NCBI GenBank assembly: GCA_944384705.1
Contig: CALWUI010000014.1
Span: 1-32,819, forward strand
Length of the DNA: 32,819 bases
Reading direction: 5' to 3'
From: an uncultured Clostridia bacterium
GTDB lineage: Bacteria > Bacillota > Clostridia > Oscillospirales > Acutalibacteraceae
Position 1 is the stretch's first letter, and each line of letters opens with the position of its first letter. Both the position numbers and the translations under genes were made by a program. The notes under the pieces were generated by a model. The model was not told the DNA's origin and ran no database searches. It was given only the letters and a program-made list of their open reading frames with translations. Positions 7,314 through 15,189 of this stretch are shown piece by piece.

Positions 7314-8174
7314 ATGGCTGAAAACACATTTCCAACTTCAGCAAATACGTTAAACGGTGCGTGTGAAAATTCTTCGGGAAGTTTTAAAGAAGCCGTCTGC
7401 ATTGATACTTCTAGAGTTTATGATTCTTGTGCAGACAAAGACTGTCTTCAAGATTTGCGTGTATATTTTACAGAAGCTGGTCAGCATGTTATTGACCAAG
7501 CATGTACTGTTAGAATCAAAACAGTGGATGTTTTAACTGTTTACGTAGATCTTGATTCTGTTCCTTTTAATAAGGGGTTCTACTCTGTTGACATGACATT
7601 TTTCTTTGAAATTAATCTGGATGTATTTTTATCTCCTGCAGCTTGCCCTGTTAATGTAACCGGTCTTGCTGTGTCTTCTAAAAAAGTAATATTATTCGGC
7701 AGTGAAGGCAAGGTTAAAATATTTAATTCTGGCGCTTGCTACGACGACTTGGATTTAAACTCTTCTCCACTTAAAAATTTGCCAAAGGCCTCGGTTCAAG
7801 TTGCAGAGCCTATAGGATTGTCCGCAAGGATTTGTTGTGATCATCACAATAGTTGCGAATTAGGATGTCATATTCCTGAATGTGTATGCAAAAAATTCGG
7901 CGGAGAATTTCAGTTAACCAACAATACAAATGCAGTTTATGTTACAATTGGAATTTTCACTATAGTGCAATTAGAACGTAGTGTTCAAATGCTAGTTCCT
8001 TCTTATGATTTTTGTATTCCAGAAAAAGAGTGCGTAACAACATCCGATAATCCTTGTGAGCTATTTAATAGGTTAGAATTTCCTACCGAAGAATTTTTCC
8101 CTCCACGTTCTACAGATAACAACAGTGATTCGAGTGGCAACTGTGGATGCGGATGTAATAGTTTCAATAATTAA
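7314..8174 (+). CDS. Cys-rich protein of unknown function, possibly a spore-associated protein
   Basis: This 286-aa protein has no signal peptide and no membrane helix. It is mostly beta-strand in pattern (VRIKTVDVLTVYVDLD, then YSVDMTFFFEINLDVF). Cysteines are scattered through the first part, clustered in the middle (ICCDHHNSCELGCHIPECVC, about 174-194) and again at the very C-terminus (CGCGCNSF). I know of similar uncharacterised proteins in Clostridia but cannot name a function. ATG at 7314 has TGGAGGC 8 nt upstream. It is monocistronic, ends at a strong terminator, and stands convergent to spoVT; this neighbourhood and the Cys content suggest a spore-layer or metal-binding protein, which is inference only. 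Confidence 0.75.
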   Translation: MAENTFPTSANTLNGACENSSGSFKEAVCIDTSRVYDSCADKDCLQDLRVYFTEAGQHVIDQACTVRIKTVDVLTVYVDLDSVPFNKGFYSVDMTFFFEINLDVFLSPAACPVNVTGLAVSSKKVILFGSEGKVKIFNSGACYDDLDLNSSPLKNLPKASVQVAEPIGLSARICCDHHNSCELGCHIPECVCKKFGGEFQLTNNTNAVYVTIGIFTIVQLERSVQMLVPSYDFCIPEKECVTTSDNPCELFNRLEFPTEEFFPPRSTDNNSDSSGNCGCGCNSFNN

Positions 8175-8181
8175 AAAGAAT

Positions 8182-8215
8182 ACTGTCCGAAAAAAGCTCG
8201 GACAGTTTATTTTTT
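8182..8215. terminator. Bidirectional terminator between the Cys-rich gene and spoVT
   Basis: A perfect 9-bp stem (8182-8190 with 8198-8206) has a short A-rich loop. On the plus strand it is followed by TTATTTTTTAATTTT. On the minus strand the tail is ATTCTTTTTAATT, so it can serve both convergent genes. Confidence 0.85.
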
Positions 8216-8225
8216 AATTTTATTA

Positions 8226-8765
8226 TTATTCCATTTGTTTGCCCAAAAACTCTGCAGCGACCTGGGCTAATTTGGCTTCTGTGCTACTCGGGATACTGTT
8301 TAGATCATTTTCTAATAATATAACCGCCCCAGAAACATCTCCAGCTACTATTATCGGAAAAATTATTACCGCCTTTATTTCAATTCCTTCAATCGGTGCT
8401 ATCGATCTTTCTGTCTCTCTTGTAAGAACATAGCTACGTCTAGATTCCATCAGATCTTCTAACGATGATGTTATCCTTCTTTCGAGATATTCTTTTTTAG
8501 GCAAGCCCGATACTGCAACAACATGGTCTCTGTCACAAATTGCTGTAGGAAAATTTGAGGTATGAGCAAGTACGTCTGAATAAGTTGTAGCAAATTGAGC
8601 AAGTTCTCCTACCTGAGAATATTTTTTAAAAATAACTCCTCCCTCCGTGTCTGTGTATATCTCTAGTGGATCGCCCTCTCTTATACGCAAAGTACGCCTT
8701 ATTTCTTTTGGAATTACTACTCTACCTAAATCATCTATTCTTCTTACTATTCCTGTTGCTTTCAT
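8226..8765 (-). CDS. spoVT: Stage V sporulation transcription factor SpoVT
   Basis: This 179-aa forespore regulator of the AbrB superfamily starts with the swapped-hairpin DNA-binding domain (MKATGIVRRIDDLGRVVIPK, then EIRRTLRIREGDPLEIY). A C-terminal GAF-like domain follows (about 60-178, with AICDRDHVVAVSG and VSGAVILLEND). Length and sequence are typical of SpoVT. ATG at 8765 is chosen because GGAGGT sits 10 nt upstream; the in-frame codon 18 bp earlier lies in that ribosome-binding site. It controls late forespore genes in endospore formers, and is strong evidence that this organism sporulates. Confidence 0.96.
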   Translation of the reverse strand: MKATGIVRRIDDLGRVVIPKEIRRTLRIREGDPLEIYTDTEGGVIFKKYSQVGELAQFATTYSDVLAHTSNFPTAICDRDHVVAVSGLPKKEYLERRITSSLEDLMESRRSYVLTRETERSIAPIEGIEIKAVIIFPIIVAGDVSGAVILLENDLNSIPSSTEAKLAQVAAEFLGKQME

Positions 8766-8854
8766 TTTAATTTTTACCTCCATATTTCTTTATAAATTAA
8801 ATTTTAAATATTTTTTATTAATACTTTTTCTTCTTAAATTGAATTTTTTAATAA

Positions 8855-9211
8855 TTAATTTTTGTCACTAGATCTTGAAACTATTGCTGCAACATACCCA
8901 AAAAATATTGCTGCAGCAATTCCGGCTGCGCTAGCTGCCAGACCACCAGTTAAAACTCCCAAAATACCCTTTTCTTTTATAGCTTCCATAGTTCCCTTTG
9001 CCATAGTATAGCCAAAACCAGATATCGGCACGGTTGCTCCTGCTCCCGCAAAGTTAACTAATGGTTCATATAAGCCTAATGCTGTTAAAACTACTCCTAA
9101 GGTTAAGAATAATACTAAAATTCTGGCTGGTGTTAATTTTGTTTTATCAATTAAAATTTGCCCTACAACGCAAATTAAACCACCTACTAAAAAAGCTTTT
9201 ACATATTCCAC
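8855..9211 (-). CDS. spoVAE: SpoVAE-type (SpoVAC/SpoVAE family) spore membrane protein
   Basis: This 118-aa polytopic protein has the family signature GGLICVVGQILID near the start, LTPARILVLFLTLGVVL, and the FAGAGATVPISGFGYTMAKG motif, ending in an Ala/Gly-rich membrane segment. SpoVA proteins form the inner-spore-membrane channel for dipicolinic acid. The start is GTG at 9211 with AAGGAGTG 5 nt upstream. The usual partners spoVAC and spoVAD are not beside it, so they must lie elsewhere or this is a solo paralogue. SpoVAC belongs to the same Pfam family, but length and motifs fit AE better. Confidence 0.9.
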   Translation of the reverse strand: MEYVKAFLVGGLICVVGQILIDKTKLTPARILVLFLTLGVVLTALGLYEPLVNFAGAGATVPISGFGYTMAKGTMEAIKEKGILGVLTGGLAASAAGIAAAIFFGYVAAIVSRSSDKN

Positions 9212-9408
9212 TTTATCACTCCTTTTCCTTTATTATCTCTATAATTTTTTAATTTATGTAAAATTATGAACAAATAATTTAAATTTATTATTATTTTTTT
9301 ATGTAATGTTTTTAATTCCACTTAAATATATTTTTATAATTATTTTTGTTTCCATTTTTTTAATTTAAAAATATGTTTTTAATGGTTTATTTAAACTGAA
9401 TTTAGTAG

Positions 9409-9414
9409 TATAAT
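9409..9414 (+). promoter_or_regulatory. -10 element of the htrA promoter
   Basis: A perfect TATAAT lies 35 bp before the htrA ATG in a very AT-rich stretch. The matching -35 is weak (TTTATT at 9386-9391, 17 bp spacing), so activation by another factor is possible. Confidence 0.4.
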
Positions 9415-9448
9415 AAACATTGAAATTGTTTTTGTGGAGGTTTATTTC

Positions 9449-10876
9449 ATGAATGATAAATTTAATGAAAACGAAAATTTAAATGGCCATCTTGATTCCG
9501 GCTCTGAATCTAATAATTATAATGCAAAAAATAATCACTCGGAAGATAAAGATTTAATATCTTGGTCTAACGAGTCTTCATTTAAAAATGATTCTAATAA
9601 TAAAAAACATCAAGTCTCAACAAATTCTCATTATCTAAATACCAAAAAAAATGAAAATAATAAAGACAAAACCAATCAAAAGTCTAGTATGGATATAAGA
9701 AAAAACAAAATGGATAAAGGATTAAAAGTTTTTTTGATAACTTCTACCATTGTTTTTGGCGCTCTTTTTTTTATTTTTGGAGCTTCTACTTTAGCTAATT
9801 TTTTAAAAAATAATCCAAATTTTAATCCTCTATCGTTAGGTGAAAGTAATGGGAACAGCAGCTCTGCTATTATCCATACTTTTGATATTCCTGAAAACGA
9901 AAATGCAAAAACCGCTGAAGAAATCTATCAAGAAATTGCTCCATCGATTGTCGGTGTTGTAACTTATAATCCGTCTGCAGGATTAATTTCTGCTGCAACC
10001 GGACAGGGTAGCGGTATAATAATTAGCTCTGATGGGTACGTAGTTACAAATGCACATGTTATTGGCAACAGCAATAAGTATAATGTCACTGTTGTTACTA
10101 GTGATCATAAAGAGTACAGTGCAAAAATTATTGGATTTGACACTAGAACTGATTTAGCTGTATTAAAAATAGATGCGTCTGGACTTAAAGCTGCTAGTTT
10201 TGGTAACTCGGATCAATTATCTGTAGGAGCTAGCGTTTTAGCTATTGGAAATCCTGGAGGGCTTGAATTCTCTAATTCCTTAACTCGCGGAGTTATCTCT
10301 GCACTTAATCGGTCCTTATCTTCAATTAACAGCGGTAATGCAAATTCTAGTGCTAACACAACCGTAAAATATATTCAAACTGATGCTGCAATTAATCCTG
10401 GCAACTCTGGTGGGGCTTTGCTTAATATGTATGGCCAGGTTATTGGAATAAATAGTTCTAAGGTTAGTGACTATGAAGGAATGGGCTTTGCAATTCCAAG
10501 CAATACGGTAAAAACTGTTGTGGATGACATTATTAAAAATGGATATGTTTCTGGACGTGTAAAAATGGGAATTAGCGTTCGTGCACTGTCTGCATACGAG
10601 GCACAGATAAATAATGTTCCTCAGGGGCTTGTTGTTATGGAAATTGCTGCAGGCAGTAACGCCGGAATAAATGGTTTAAAAGTTGGTGACATAATTACTA
10701 AATTTAGTGGAGTAGACACCCGTAATACCTCGGCTTTGTATAATGAGCTCTCTAAGCACAAACCCGGCGATACTGTTAGCATAACAATTTATCGTTTGTC
10801 TGCTGTCCGAACTGAAGAAGCTATTACTTTAGATATAAACATCACTTTAATTGAAGACAAAGGTGAAGTTCAGTAA
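9449..10876 (+). CDS. HtrA/DegP-type membrane-anchored serine protease with PDZ domain
   Basis: This is a 475-aa surface protease for quality control or regulated proteolysis. It has a long cytosolic Asn/Lys-rich disordered N-terminus (1-90), one membrane helix (about 92-114), a trypsin-like domain and a C-terminal PDZ domain (about 365-470). The catalytic triad is visible: His203 in TNAHVIG, Asp235 in RTDLAVLKI, Ser320 in NPGNSGGALL. ATG at 9449 is preferred since TGGAGGT lies 9 nt upstream; an in-frame GTG at 9434 overlaps that site. It is monocistronic and ends at a strong terminator. The length and single-anchor layout match clostridial HtrA (DegS/YkdA-like). Confidence 0.94.
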   Translation: MNDKFNENENLNGHLDSGSESNNYNAKNNHSEDKDLISWSNESSFKNDSNNKKHQVSTNSHYLNTKKNENNKDKTNQKSSMDIRKNKMDKGLKVFLITSTIVFGALFFIFGASTLANFLKNNPNFNPLSLGESNGNSSSAIIHTFDIPENENAKTAEEIYQEIAPSIVGVVTYNPSAGLISAATGQGSGIIISSDGYVVTNAHVIGNSNKYNVTVVTSDHKEYSAKIIGFDTRTDLAVLKIDASGLKAASFGNSDQLSVGASVLAIGNPGGLEFSNSLTRGVISALNRSLSSINSGNANSSANTTVKYIQTDAAINPGNSGGALLNMYGQVIGINSSKVSDYEGMGFAIPSNTVKTVVDDIIKNGYVSGRVKMGISVRALSAYEAQINNVPQGLVVMEIAAGSNAGINGLKVGDIITKFSGVDTRNTSALYNELSKHKPGDTVSITIYRLSAVRTEEAITLDINITLIEDKGEVQ

Positions 10877-10907
10877 AATAAAAATTTAAAAGCAAAAAAG
10901 TTAAACA

Positions 10908-10951
10908 AAAAAAGATATTTTTACAAATCAAAAAGTAAAAATATCTTTTTT
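10908..10951 (+). terminator. Rho-independent terminator after htrA
   Basis: A perfect 17-bp AT-rich stem (10908-10924 with 10935-10951) has a 10-nt loop, ending in a run of T. The arms are A-rich on the left and T-rich on the right, so it is T-tailed in the plus direction. Confidence 0.8.
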
Positions 10952-11016
10952 ATTATGCTTAAAAATAACTTTATTTATAAGCGTCTAATAAAGATTTAAA
11001 TAAAAGTTTTGGTAAA

Positions 11017-11057
11017 TTATATGGCTCTAATTGTCATAATATCTCAAAACCATATAA
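11017..11057. repeat. Inverted repeat upstream of the XRE gene
   Basis: TTATATGG (11017-11024) pairs perfectly with CCATATAA (11050-11057) across a 25-nt spacer, 27 bp upstream of the -35 of the next gene. It could be an operator or an RNA hairpin; the role is unknown. Confidence 0.35.
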
Positions 11058-11084
11058 AAATTATTTATTTTTAATCTAAAATGC

Positions 11085-11113
11085 TTGCATTTACTTATCT
11101 TGTATTATATAAT
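11085..11113 (+). promoter_or_regulatory. Sigma-A promoter of the XRE regulator
   Basis: TTGCAT (11085-11090) and a perfect TATAAT (11108-11113) are separated by exactly 17 bp; the TTG start codon lies about 50 bp downstream. Confidence 0.7.
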
Positions 11114-11164
11114 ATAAACAATATATAATAGTAATTATAATTATTTTTATAGGAGATGTTTAGT

Positions 11165-11434
11165 TTGCGGATTAGAAAGCAAGAGTTAGGTAATAAAAAT
11201 ATAATAGGAAAAAAAGTTTCAGAGGTACGAAAAAATAAGGGATTAAAGCAAAAAGAATTTCTTGCAAAACTCCAAGTTACCGGCATAGATTTAAGCGCAT
11301 CTGGATTATCTAAATTAGAAGGGCAAACACGATTTGTAACCGATAAAGAGCTTCTTGCTATTGCAGATACGCTAAATATTCCAACAGATCTTTTGCTTGG
11401 TAGAGTAAAAAGAAGAAAAAAACGTAGTAATTAG
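11165..11434 (+). CDS. XRE/Cro-CI family DNA-binding protein
   Basis: This 89-aa protein is almost entirely one helix-turn-helix domain: IIGKKVSEVRKNKGLKQKEF, then SASGLSKLEGQTRFVTDKEL, and LNIPTDLLLG, the classic Cro/CI five-helix pattern. It ends in a basic tail (RVKRRKKRSN). The start is TTG at 11165 with AGGAGA 8 nt upstream; an ATG at 11156 overlaps that ribosome-binding site and is rejected. It is monocistronic with its own sigma-A promoter. The target is unknown; the inverted repeat at 11017-11057 is a candidate for autoregulation. Confidence 0.85.
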   Translation: MRIRKQELGNKNIIGKKVSEVRKNKGLKQKEFLAKLQVTGIDLSASGLSKLEGQTRFVTDKELLAIADTLNIPTDLLLGRVKRRKKRSN

Positions 11435-11521
11435 TCTTTTTAAATTATCTATTTATAAAAAATTTAATTAAAAATAAAAGGTATTATTTTTGTAAAACAG
11501 CAAGTTAAGATTTATAAAAGT

Positions 11522-12091
11522 TTAATTATTATCAAATTTTATAAATTTAATGTCATCAAAATTGCAAACTAAAAATTCTCCAGAATTCGATTCTCTTAAT
11601 GCTACAAAATCATCTCCGACCGAAACTAATTTGCCAGACTTTTCTATTAGAGCGTTGTTGCCAATTAAAAACTGTATATTAACATCTTTACCAATTTGAC
11701 TCCGCAAAAAGTCGTTCATATCGCTATACATATTTGAATTTTCTGAACTACCAATAGTTTCCCACAGTTCGTTGTTCTCCGGTTGAGTTATTGGCATGGT
11801 TTGTTCTTGGCGTTGTGGCAACGGAACTGCTTGCTCTAACATCTGCTGCAAATCTTGGCTAGATAAACCTTCTTGCACATTCTCAGTAATATTCTGTTTA
11901 GCCATTTCTTTATTATAGTTTAAATTTGTTCTTTGGTTATTATTAGTTAAGTTATCCATTTCTGAAGCATTTAAATTGTATCCAGCTAATTCTTCTAAAC
12001 TTTGATCAGAACTGTCTTTAGAATTTTCTATATCATAAAAATTTGTTAAATTAAAGTCTTCGTTTGAAGAAAAGCCTTTATTATTAACCAT
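11522..12091 (-). CDS. GerQ-like spore-coat-type protein
   Basis: The first two thirds of this 189-aa protein are disordered and rich in Asn, Gln and Ser, with a Gln-rich patch (LPQRQEQTMPITQPENNE). The last 65 residues form a compact beta domain (FLRSQIGKDVNIQFL, SGKLVSVGDDFVALRES, then FDDIKFIKFD). That layout resembles GerQ, a transglutaminase-crosslinked coat protein of spore formers, and related small Lsm/SH3-like coat proteins. The match is by pattern only. ATG at 12091 has AGGAGGATATTAGT upstream. It is monocistronic and minus-strand, preceded by a CATATATTG element that could be part of a mother-cell sigma promoter. Confidence 0.55.
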   Translation of the reverse strand: MVNNKGFSSNEDFNLTNFYDIENSKDSSDQSLEELAGYNLNASEMDNLTNNNQRTNLNYNKEMAKQNITENVQEGLSSQDLQQMLEQAVPLPQRQEQTMPITQPENNELWETIGSSENSNMYSDMNDFLRSQIGKDVNIQFLIGNNALIEKSGKLVSVGDDFVALRESNSGEFLVCNFDDIKFIKFDNN

Positions 12092-12129
12092 ACTAATATC
12101 CTCCTAAATTCAATAGATCTTACTATTCA

Positions 12130-12151
12130 ATATATGCTTTGAGGCATATAT
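12130..12151. repeat. Perfect 8-bp inverted repeat upstream of the GerQ-like gene
   Basis: ATATATGC and GCATATAT flank a 6-nt loop, about 40 bp before the minus-strand start codon. On the minus strand the right arm supplies CATATATTG, similar to the CATAnnnT -10 form of sigma-E/sigma-K promoters. It may be an operator or simply part of such a promoter. Confidence 0.35.
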
Positions 12152-12211
12152 GTGATACCTATTAAATTTATAAGGTTAAATGTCTTGAAAGCAAAAATAT
12201 TAATATTTAAA

Positions 12212-12240
12212 TTGAAAGGCTTAATTAAATATAATAAAAT
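12212..12240 (+). promoter_or_regulatory. Sigma-A promoter of the dockerin/CARF operon
   Basis: TTGAAA (12212-12217) and TAAAAT (12235-12240) are spaced by 17 bp, 32 bp before the dockerin-protein ATG. Confidence 0.6.
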
Positions 12241-12272
12241 TAATATAAAAATAATCCTTAACAGGTGATAAC

Positions 12273-13841
12273 ATGTTAAAAGCAAAAAGGGCTAGTCTTT
12301 GTTTTTCAATCTTATTTGCAATATTTCTATTTTTGACAAATTATTTTAGCTTTTATAGCTTTTCTTTGGAGATCCCCTCTAACACCATACTTGATGGTGG
12401 TTTCGACGTGCTGCCAGACAATAACGGCAATTTCTTTATTTTAAGTTACAATAAAGATAAAACTAAGAGTTCGCTTGCTTATCTCTCTAACTCTGATGGT
12501 GAGCAGAATATTAAGCAGTTTAAATTTTTTATAAGTGGCAAACAAAAAGAAACTCTAGATTATGCTTATACTACCGCTGAATATTACAAAAATTTTATTT
12601 ATTTAACAAGTATAAACGGTAACAACACAACTATTAATAAGTATCAAATTGGAACATCACAAGGTCTATGTGTTCCTTCAACTTCACTTCAACTTGCTGG
12701 AGTAAAAATTGATTCTGCAAAACAAATAGCCTTAAGTAATGATGGTAATCTATTCATATTAGATCAACCCTCATCAGATTCTATAAAAATATTCAATGAT
12801 TCAGGAGACTCTGGTAACAAACTTACTCAAAGTGGACAAACATTTGACACTATTACAACCGATGTTTCTAAAAACTGTCTTTATGCTATTAACAATTCGA
12901 ATAAACTATTAATATATAAATTCGATTTGGGAACCTATTCATTAAAAACTTTGTCATCTGAAGATTCTATACAAAATCTAAAATTTTTAACTGATACTAC
13001 TTTTGTGACTTCGGATGGATATATTTTTTCTCTAGACGAAAATGAGTTTAAGCTAGCTTCTAAATCTAAATTATCTGAAGAGATGAAAAATTATCCAAAT
13101 TGCGTTTCTGCAGGGTTGGACGATTCTTCTATTTTAGTCAAAACCGAAGACAAAATTATCTCTCGAGTCCGCTGCTCTGACGGAGCTATAACTGGTAAAA
13201 TAGAGCTTGAGGATAATATTTTAGCGCTTTCTGCTTCTGGAAAAAATATCATAGCTATAACCGGCAAAACTGAGAATGCCTCTATCTTTCCTAACAATAT
13301 TGCTTGTTTGACTAACGAGAATATAACCGAAATAACTCCTCCACCTACAGATCCAACTACTCCAGAAGAGCCTGAAAAACCTGAAGAGGAGAATCCTAAC
13401 CCTGAAAATCCTCCTGAAGTTTTAGACGACCAAATTACAAGTGATATTCACGATGTTGATTCTAAAAATTACCTTATATCTAATATCGAAGTAGGAACTA
13501 CTTTTGCTGAATTGAAAAATAATTTAATTTTTAACGGCTATAGCTTAATATTAAAAGATGTTAATGGCAATATAAAAAGTGGTAACTCGACAAAAGTTGG
13601 AACAGGTTATTCTTTAGTTTTTGTAAGGGACGGTATTGAAAAATTCTCATATAAGTTGATTGTTAAAGGAGACATAACTGGTACTGGAACTTTAACTTCT
13701 CGCGATATATCATCTGTTATAAATTATCTTCTTGGCAAGTCAAAACTCGAAGCCTCGGCTTGGCAGGCTGCTAATATAAATGATGATGGCGAAGTTGATA
13801 CAATAGATTTATTCTTGATGTATAAGCTATTACAAAAATAA
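12273..13841 (+). CDS. Secreted beta-propeller-like protein with C-terminal dockerin
   Basis: This 522-aa protein has an N-terminal signal peptide or anchor (about 8-30), then a long region of repeated short beta segments (LSNDGNLFILDQ, KNCLYAINNSNKLLIYKF and similar) that looks like a WD40/NHL-type propeller. A Pro/Glu linker follows (about 354-385, PPPTDPTTPEEP and on), a small beta domain, and finally a type I dockerin at 465-522 with two Ca2+-loop repeats (first DITGTGTLTSRDI, second NINDDGEVDTIDLF). A dockerin normally docks to a cohesin on the cell surface. ATG at 12273 has AGGTGATAAC before it. The stop is 19 nt before the CARF gene, so the two are probably cotranscribed. Confidence 0.8.
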   Translation: MLKAKRASLCFSILFAIFLFLTNYFSFYSFSLEIPSNTILDGGFDVLPDNNGNFFILSYNKDKTKSSLAYLSNSDGEQNIKQFKFFISGKQKETLDYAYTTAEYYKNFIYLTSINGNNTTINKYQIGTSQGLCVPSTSLQLAGVKIDSAKQIALSNDGNLFILDQPSSDSIKIFNDSGDSGNKLTQSGQTFDTITTDVSKNCLYAINNSNKLLIYKFDLGTYSLKTLSSEDSIQNLKFLTDTTFVTSDGYIFSLDENEFKLASKSKLSEEMKNYPNCVSAGLDDSSILVKTEDKIISRVRCSDGAITGKIELEDNILALSASGKNIIAITGKTENASIFPNNIACLTNENITEITPPPTDPTTPEEPEKPEEENPNPENPPEVLDDQITSDIHDVDSKNYLISNIEVGTTFAELKNNLIFNGYSLILKDVNGNIKSGNSTKVGTGYSLVFVRDGIEKFSYKLIVKGDITGTGTLTSRDISSVINYLLGKSKLEASAWQAANINDDGEVDTIDLFLMYKLLQK

Positions 13842-13860
13842 GTTGCAAAGGGTGGTGTTT

Positions 13861-15045
13861 ATGGATTGTCTTGCTATTTTATACGACAAAGAGCAAGTTA
13901 ACAATTTATTGCCCATCTTTGCTTTTAGACCCAAAAATGTTGTAATACTTTATGACTATAAGTACACTCTTGTTAAAAATCTTGAATACATTAAGAATGT
14001 TTGTGTCTCTAAATTTCCAAGTATTGTAATAGAATATAAAGGATACGATGGGTTGAGCATAGATAATATCGCTAAAACTTGTGCTTCAATTATTCATAGA
14101 AAAAATTCGTGTTTTTTTGATATAACTGGTGCCGGCGAATTTGGAGCTATTGGAGCTTATCAGGCATGTAGAAAAACTTTTACTCCCATTTTTAAACTGG
14201 ACGTTTTAGGTCAAAAACTTATAAATGTTTTTGGATGTAAATCGTTAGAAAAAAACTTTGTTATGCCAAAACTTAATATAGAAAATATATTTGCTTTGCA
14301 TGGCGCCCGTATTACTGGATATAACCACGCTAGCCCTTACAGTGAAATATTTGATCAGTTGCTGACGTTTTGTTTTGCTGTTTTTGACGACGTTGATTTG
14401 TGGAAAAAAACTTGTCTCTACTTGCAGAGTGGAAATACAAACTCTTCGCAAGGATATAATAATCTTTTTTTTAAAGCCGATAAACATATCTTAAAAGGCA
14501 ATGTTAACGTAACTTTAAATAATTTTAAATTGCTCGAACTAGCGCAAAATTTAAAACTTATTTATAAATTAAATATCTCATCCAAGAAAATTTCTTTCTT
14601 TTATCGAGATAAAAAAATTAAATCATATCTTTCGGATTTTGGCATATGGCTGGAGCTTTTTTGTTATATTAAGTTAAAACAGGAAAAACTCTTTCACGAT
14701 GTGCGCATGAGTGTAAAGTTTGAATGGAACAATAATAAAAATAAAATTATGGAAATAACTAATGAGATTGATCTAACTTTCTTTTATGGAATCCACCCAT
14801 ACTTTATCTCCTGCAAGCTTTCGGAACCTTCCGCAGATGCTCTGCGTGAACTAAGTATGTATCCATCATATTTTGGTGGCTCAAATTCAAAAAGTGCCCT
14901 TGTTATTGTAAGCAAAATTAACAAAGAACGTTCATACACATACACAAGGGCTCATGACATGGGTATCTACGTTATAGACGGTGCTGCAATTAAAAAAGGT
15001 CGATTTATTGACGAAATAAAAAGATCTCTTCATAAAAAATTATAG
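13861..15045 (+). CDS. Card1/DUF1887-like protein: CARF domain plus PD-(D/E)XK nuclease domain
   Basis: This 394-aa protein matches the two-domain plan of DUF1887 (Card1/Can2). Residues 1-130 form a Rossmann-like CARF domain (LAILYDKEQVNNLL, NVVILYDYKYT, and ITGAGEFGAIGAYQ at about 88-101, the equivalent of the ligand-loop TGG-type motif). Residues about 255-394 form a restriction-type nuclease core: E265 in WLELFCY, NEID with D304, then FISCK with K319, and a downstream helix RELSMYPSYFGG. Known relatives are activated by cyclic oligoadenylate from type III CRISPR systems. No cas gene or CRISPR repeat is in this window. ATG at 13861 is chosen for its AGGGTGGT ribosome-binding site and because the fold starts there; a TTG at 13843 is also in frame. 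Likely coupled to the dockerin gene. Confidence 0.8.
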   Translation: MDCLAILYDKEQVNNLLPIFAFRPKNVVILYDYKYTLVKNLEYIKNVCVSKFPSIVIEYKGYDGLSIDNIAKTCASIIHRKNSCFFDITGAGEFGAIGAYQACRKTFTPIFKLDVLGQKLINVFGCKSLEKNFVMPKLNIENIFALHGARITGYNHASPYSEIFDQLLTFCFAVFDDVDLWKKTCLYLQSGNTNSSQGYNNLFFKADKHILKGNVNVTLNNFKLLELAQNLKLIYKLNISSKKISFFYRDKKIKSYLSDFGIWLELFCYIKLKQEKLFHDVRMSVKFEWNNNKNKIMEITNEIDLTFFYGIHPYFISCKLSEPSADALRELSMYPSYFGGSNSKSALVIVSKINKERSYTYTRAHDMGIYVIDGAAIKKGRFIDEIKRSLHKKL

Positions 15046-15054
15046 AATTGATTA

Positions 15055-15130
15055 GTAAAGATTCCCTCTCCTCCTCACACCGCCGTACATACCGTTCGAC
15101 ATACGGCGGTTCAACATAACTTCAAAGAAT
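15055..15130 (-). mobile_element. Group II intron remnant (post-ORF hairpin)
   Basis: Read on the minus strand this carries GAACCGCCGTATG, then ACGGTATGTACGGCGG and TGTGAGGAGG, the arrangement usually found just after the reverse-transcriptase ORF of bacterial group II introns. The hairpin has perfect 9-bp arms (15079-15087 with 15102-15110). No complete intron surrounds it. Standing 34 bp after the CARF gene, it could by chance also act as its terminator. Confidence 0.5.
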
Positions 15131-15189
15131 GACGCTCATTATAATAGTTAAGACAGCTTCCAAATCCTGCTTTTCCTAACACCTCTTGG

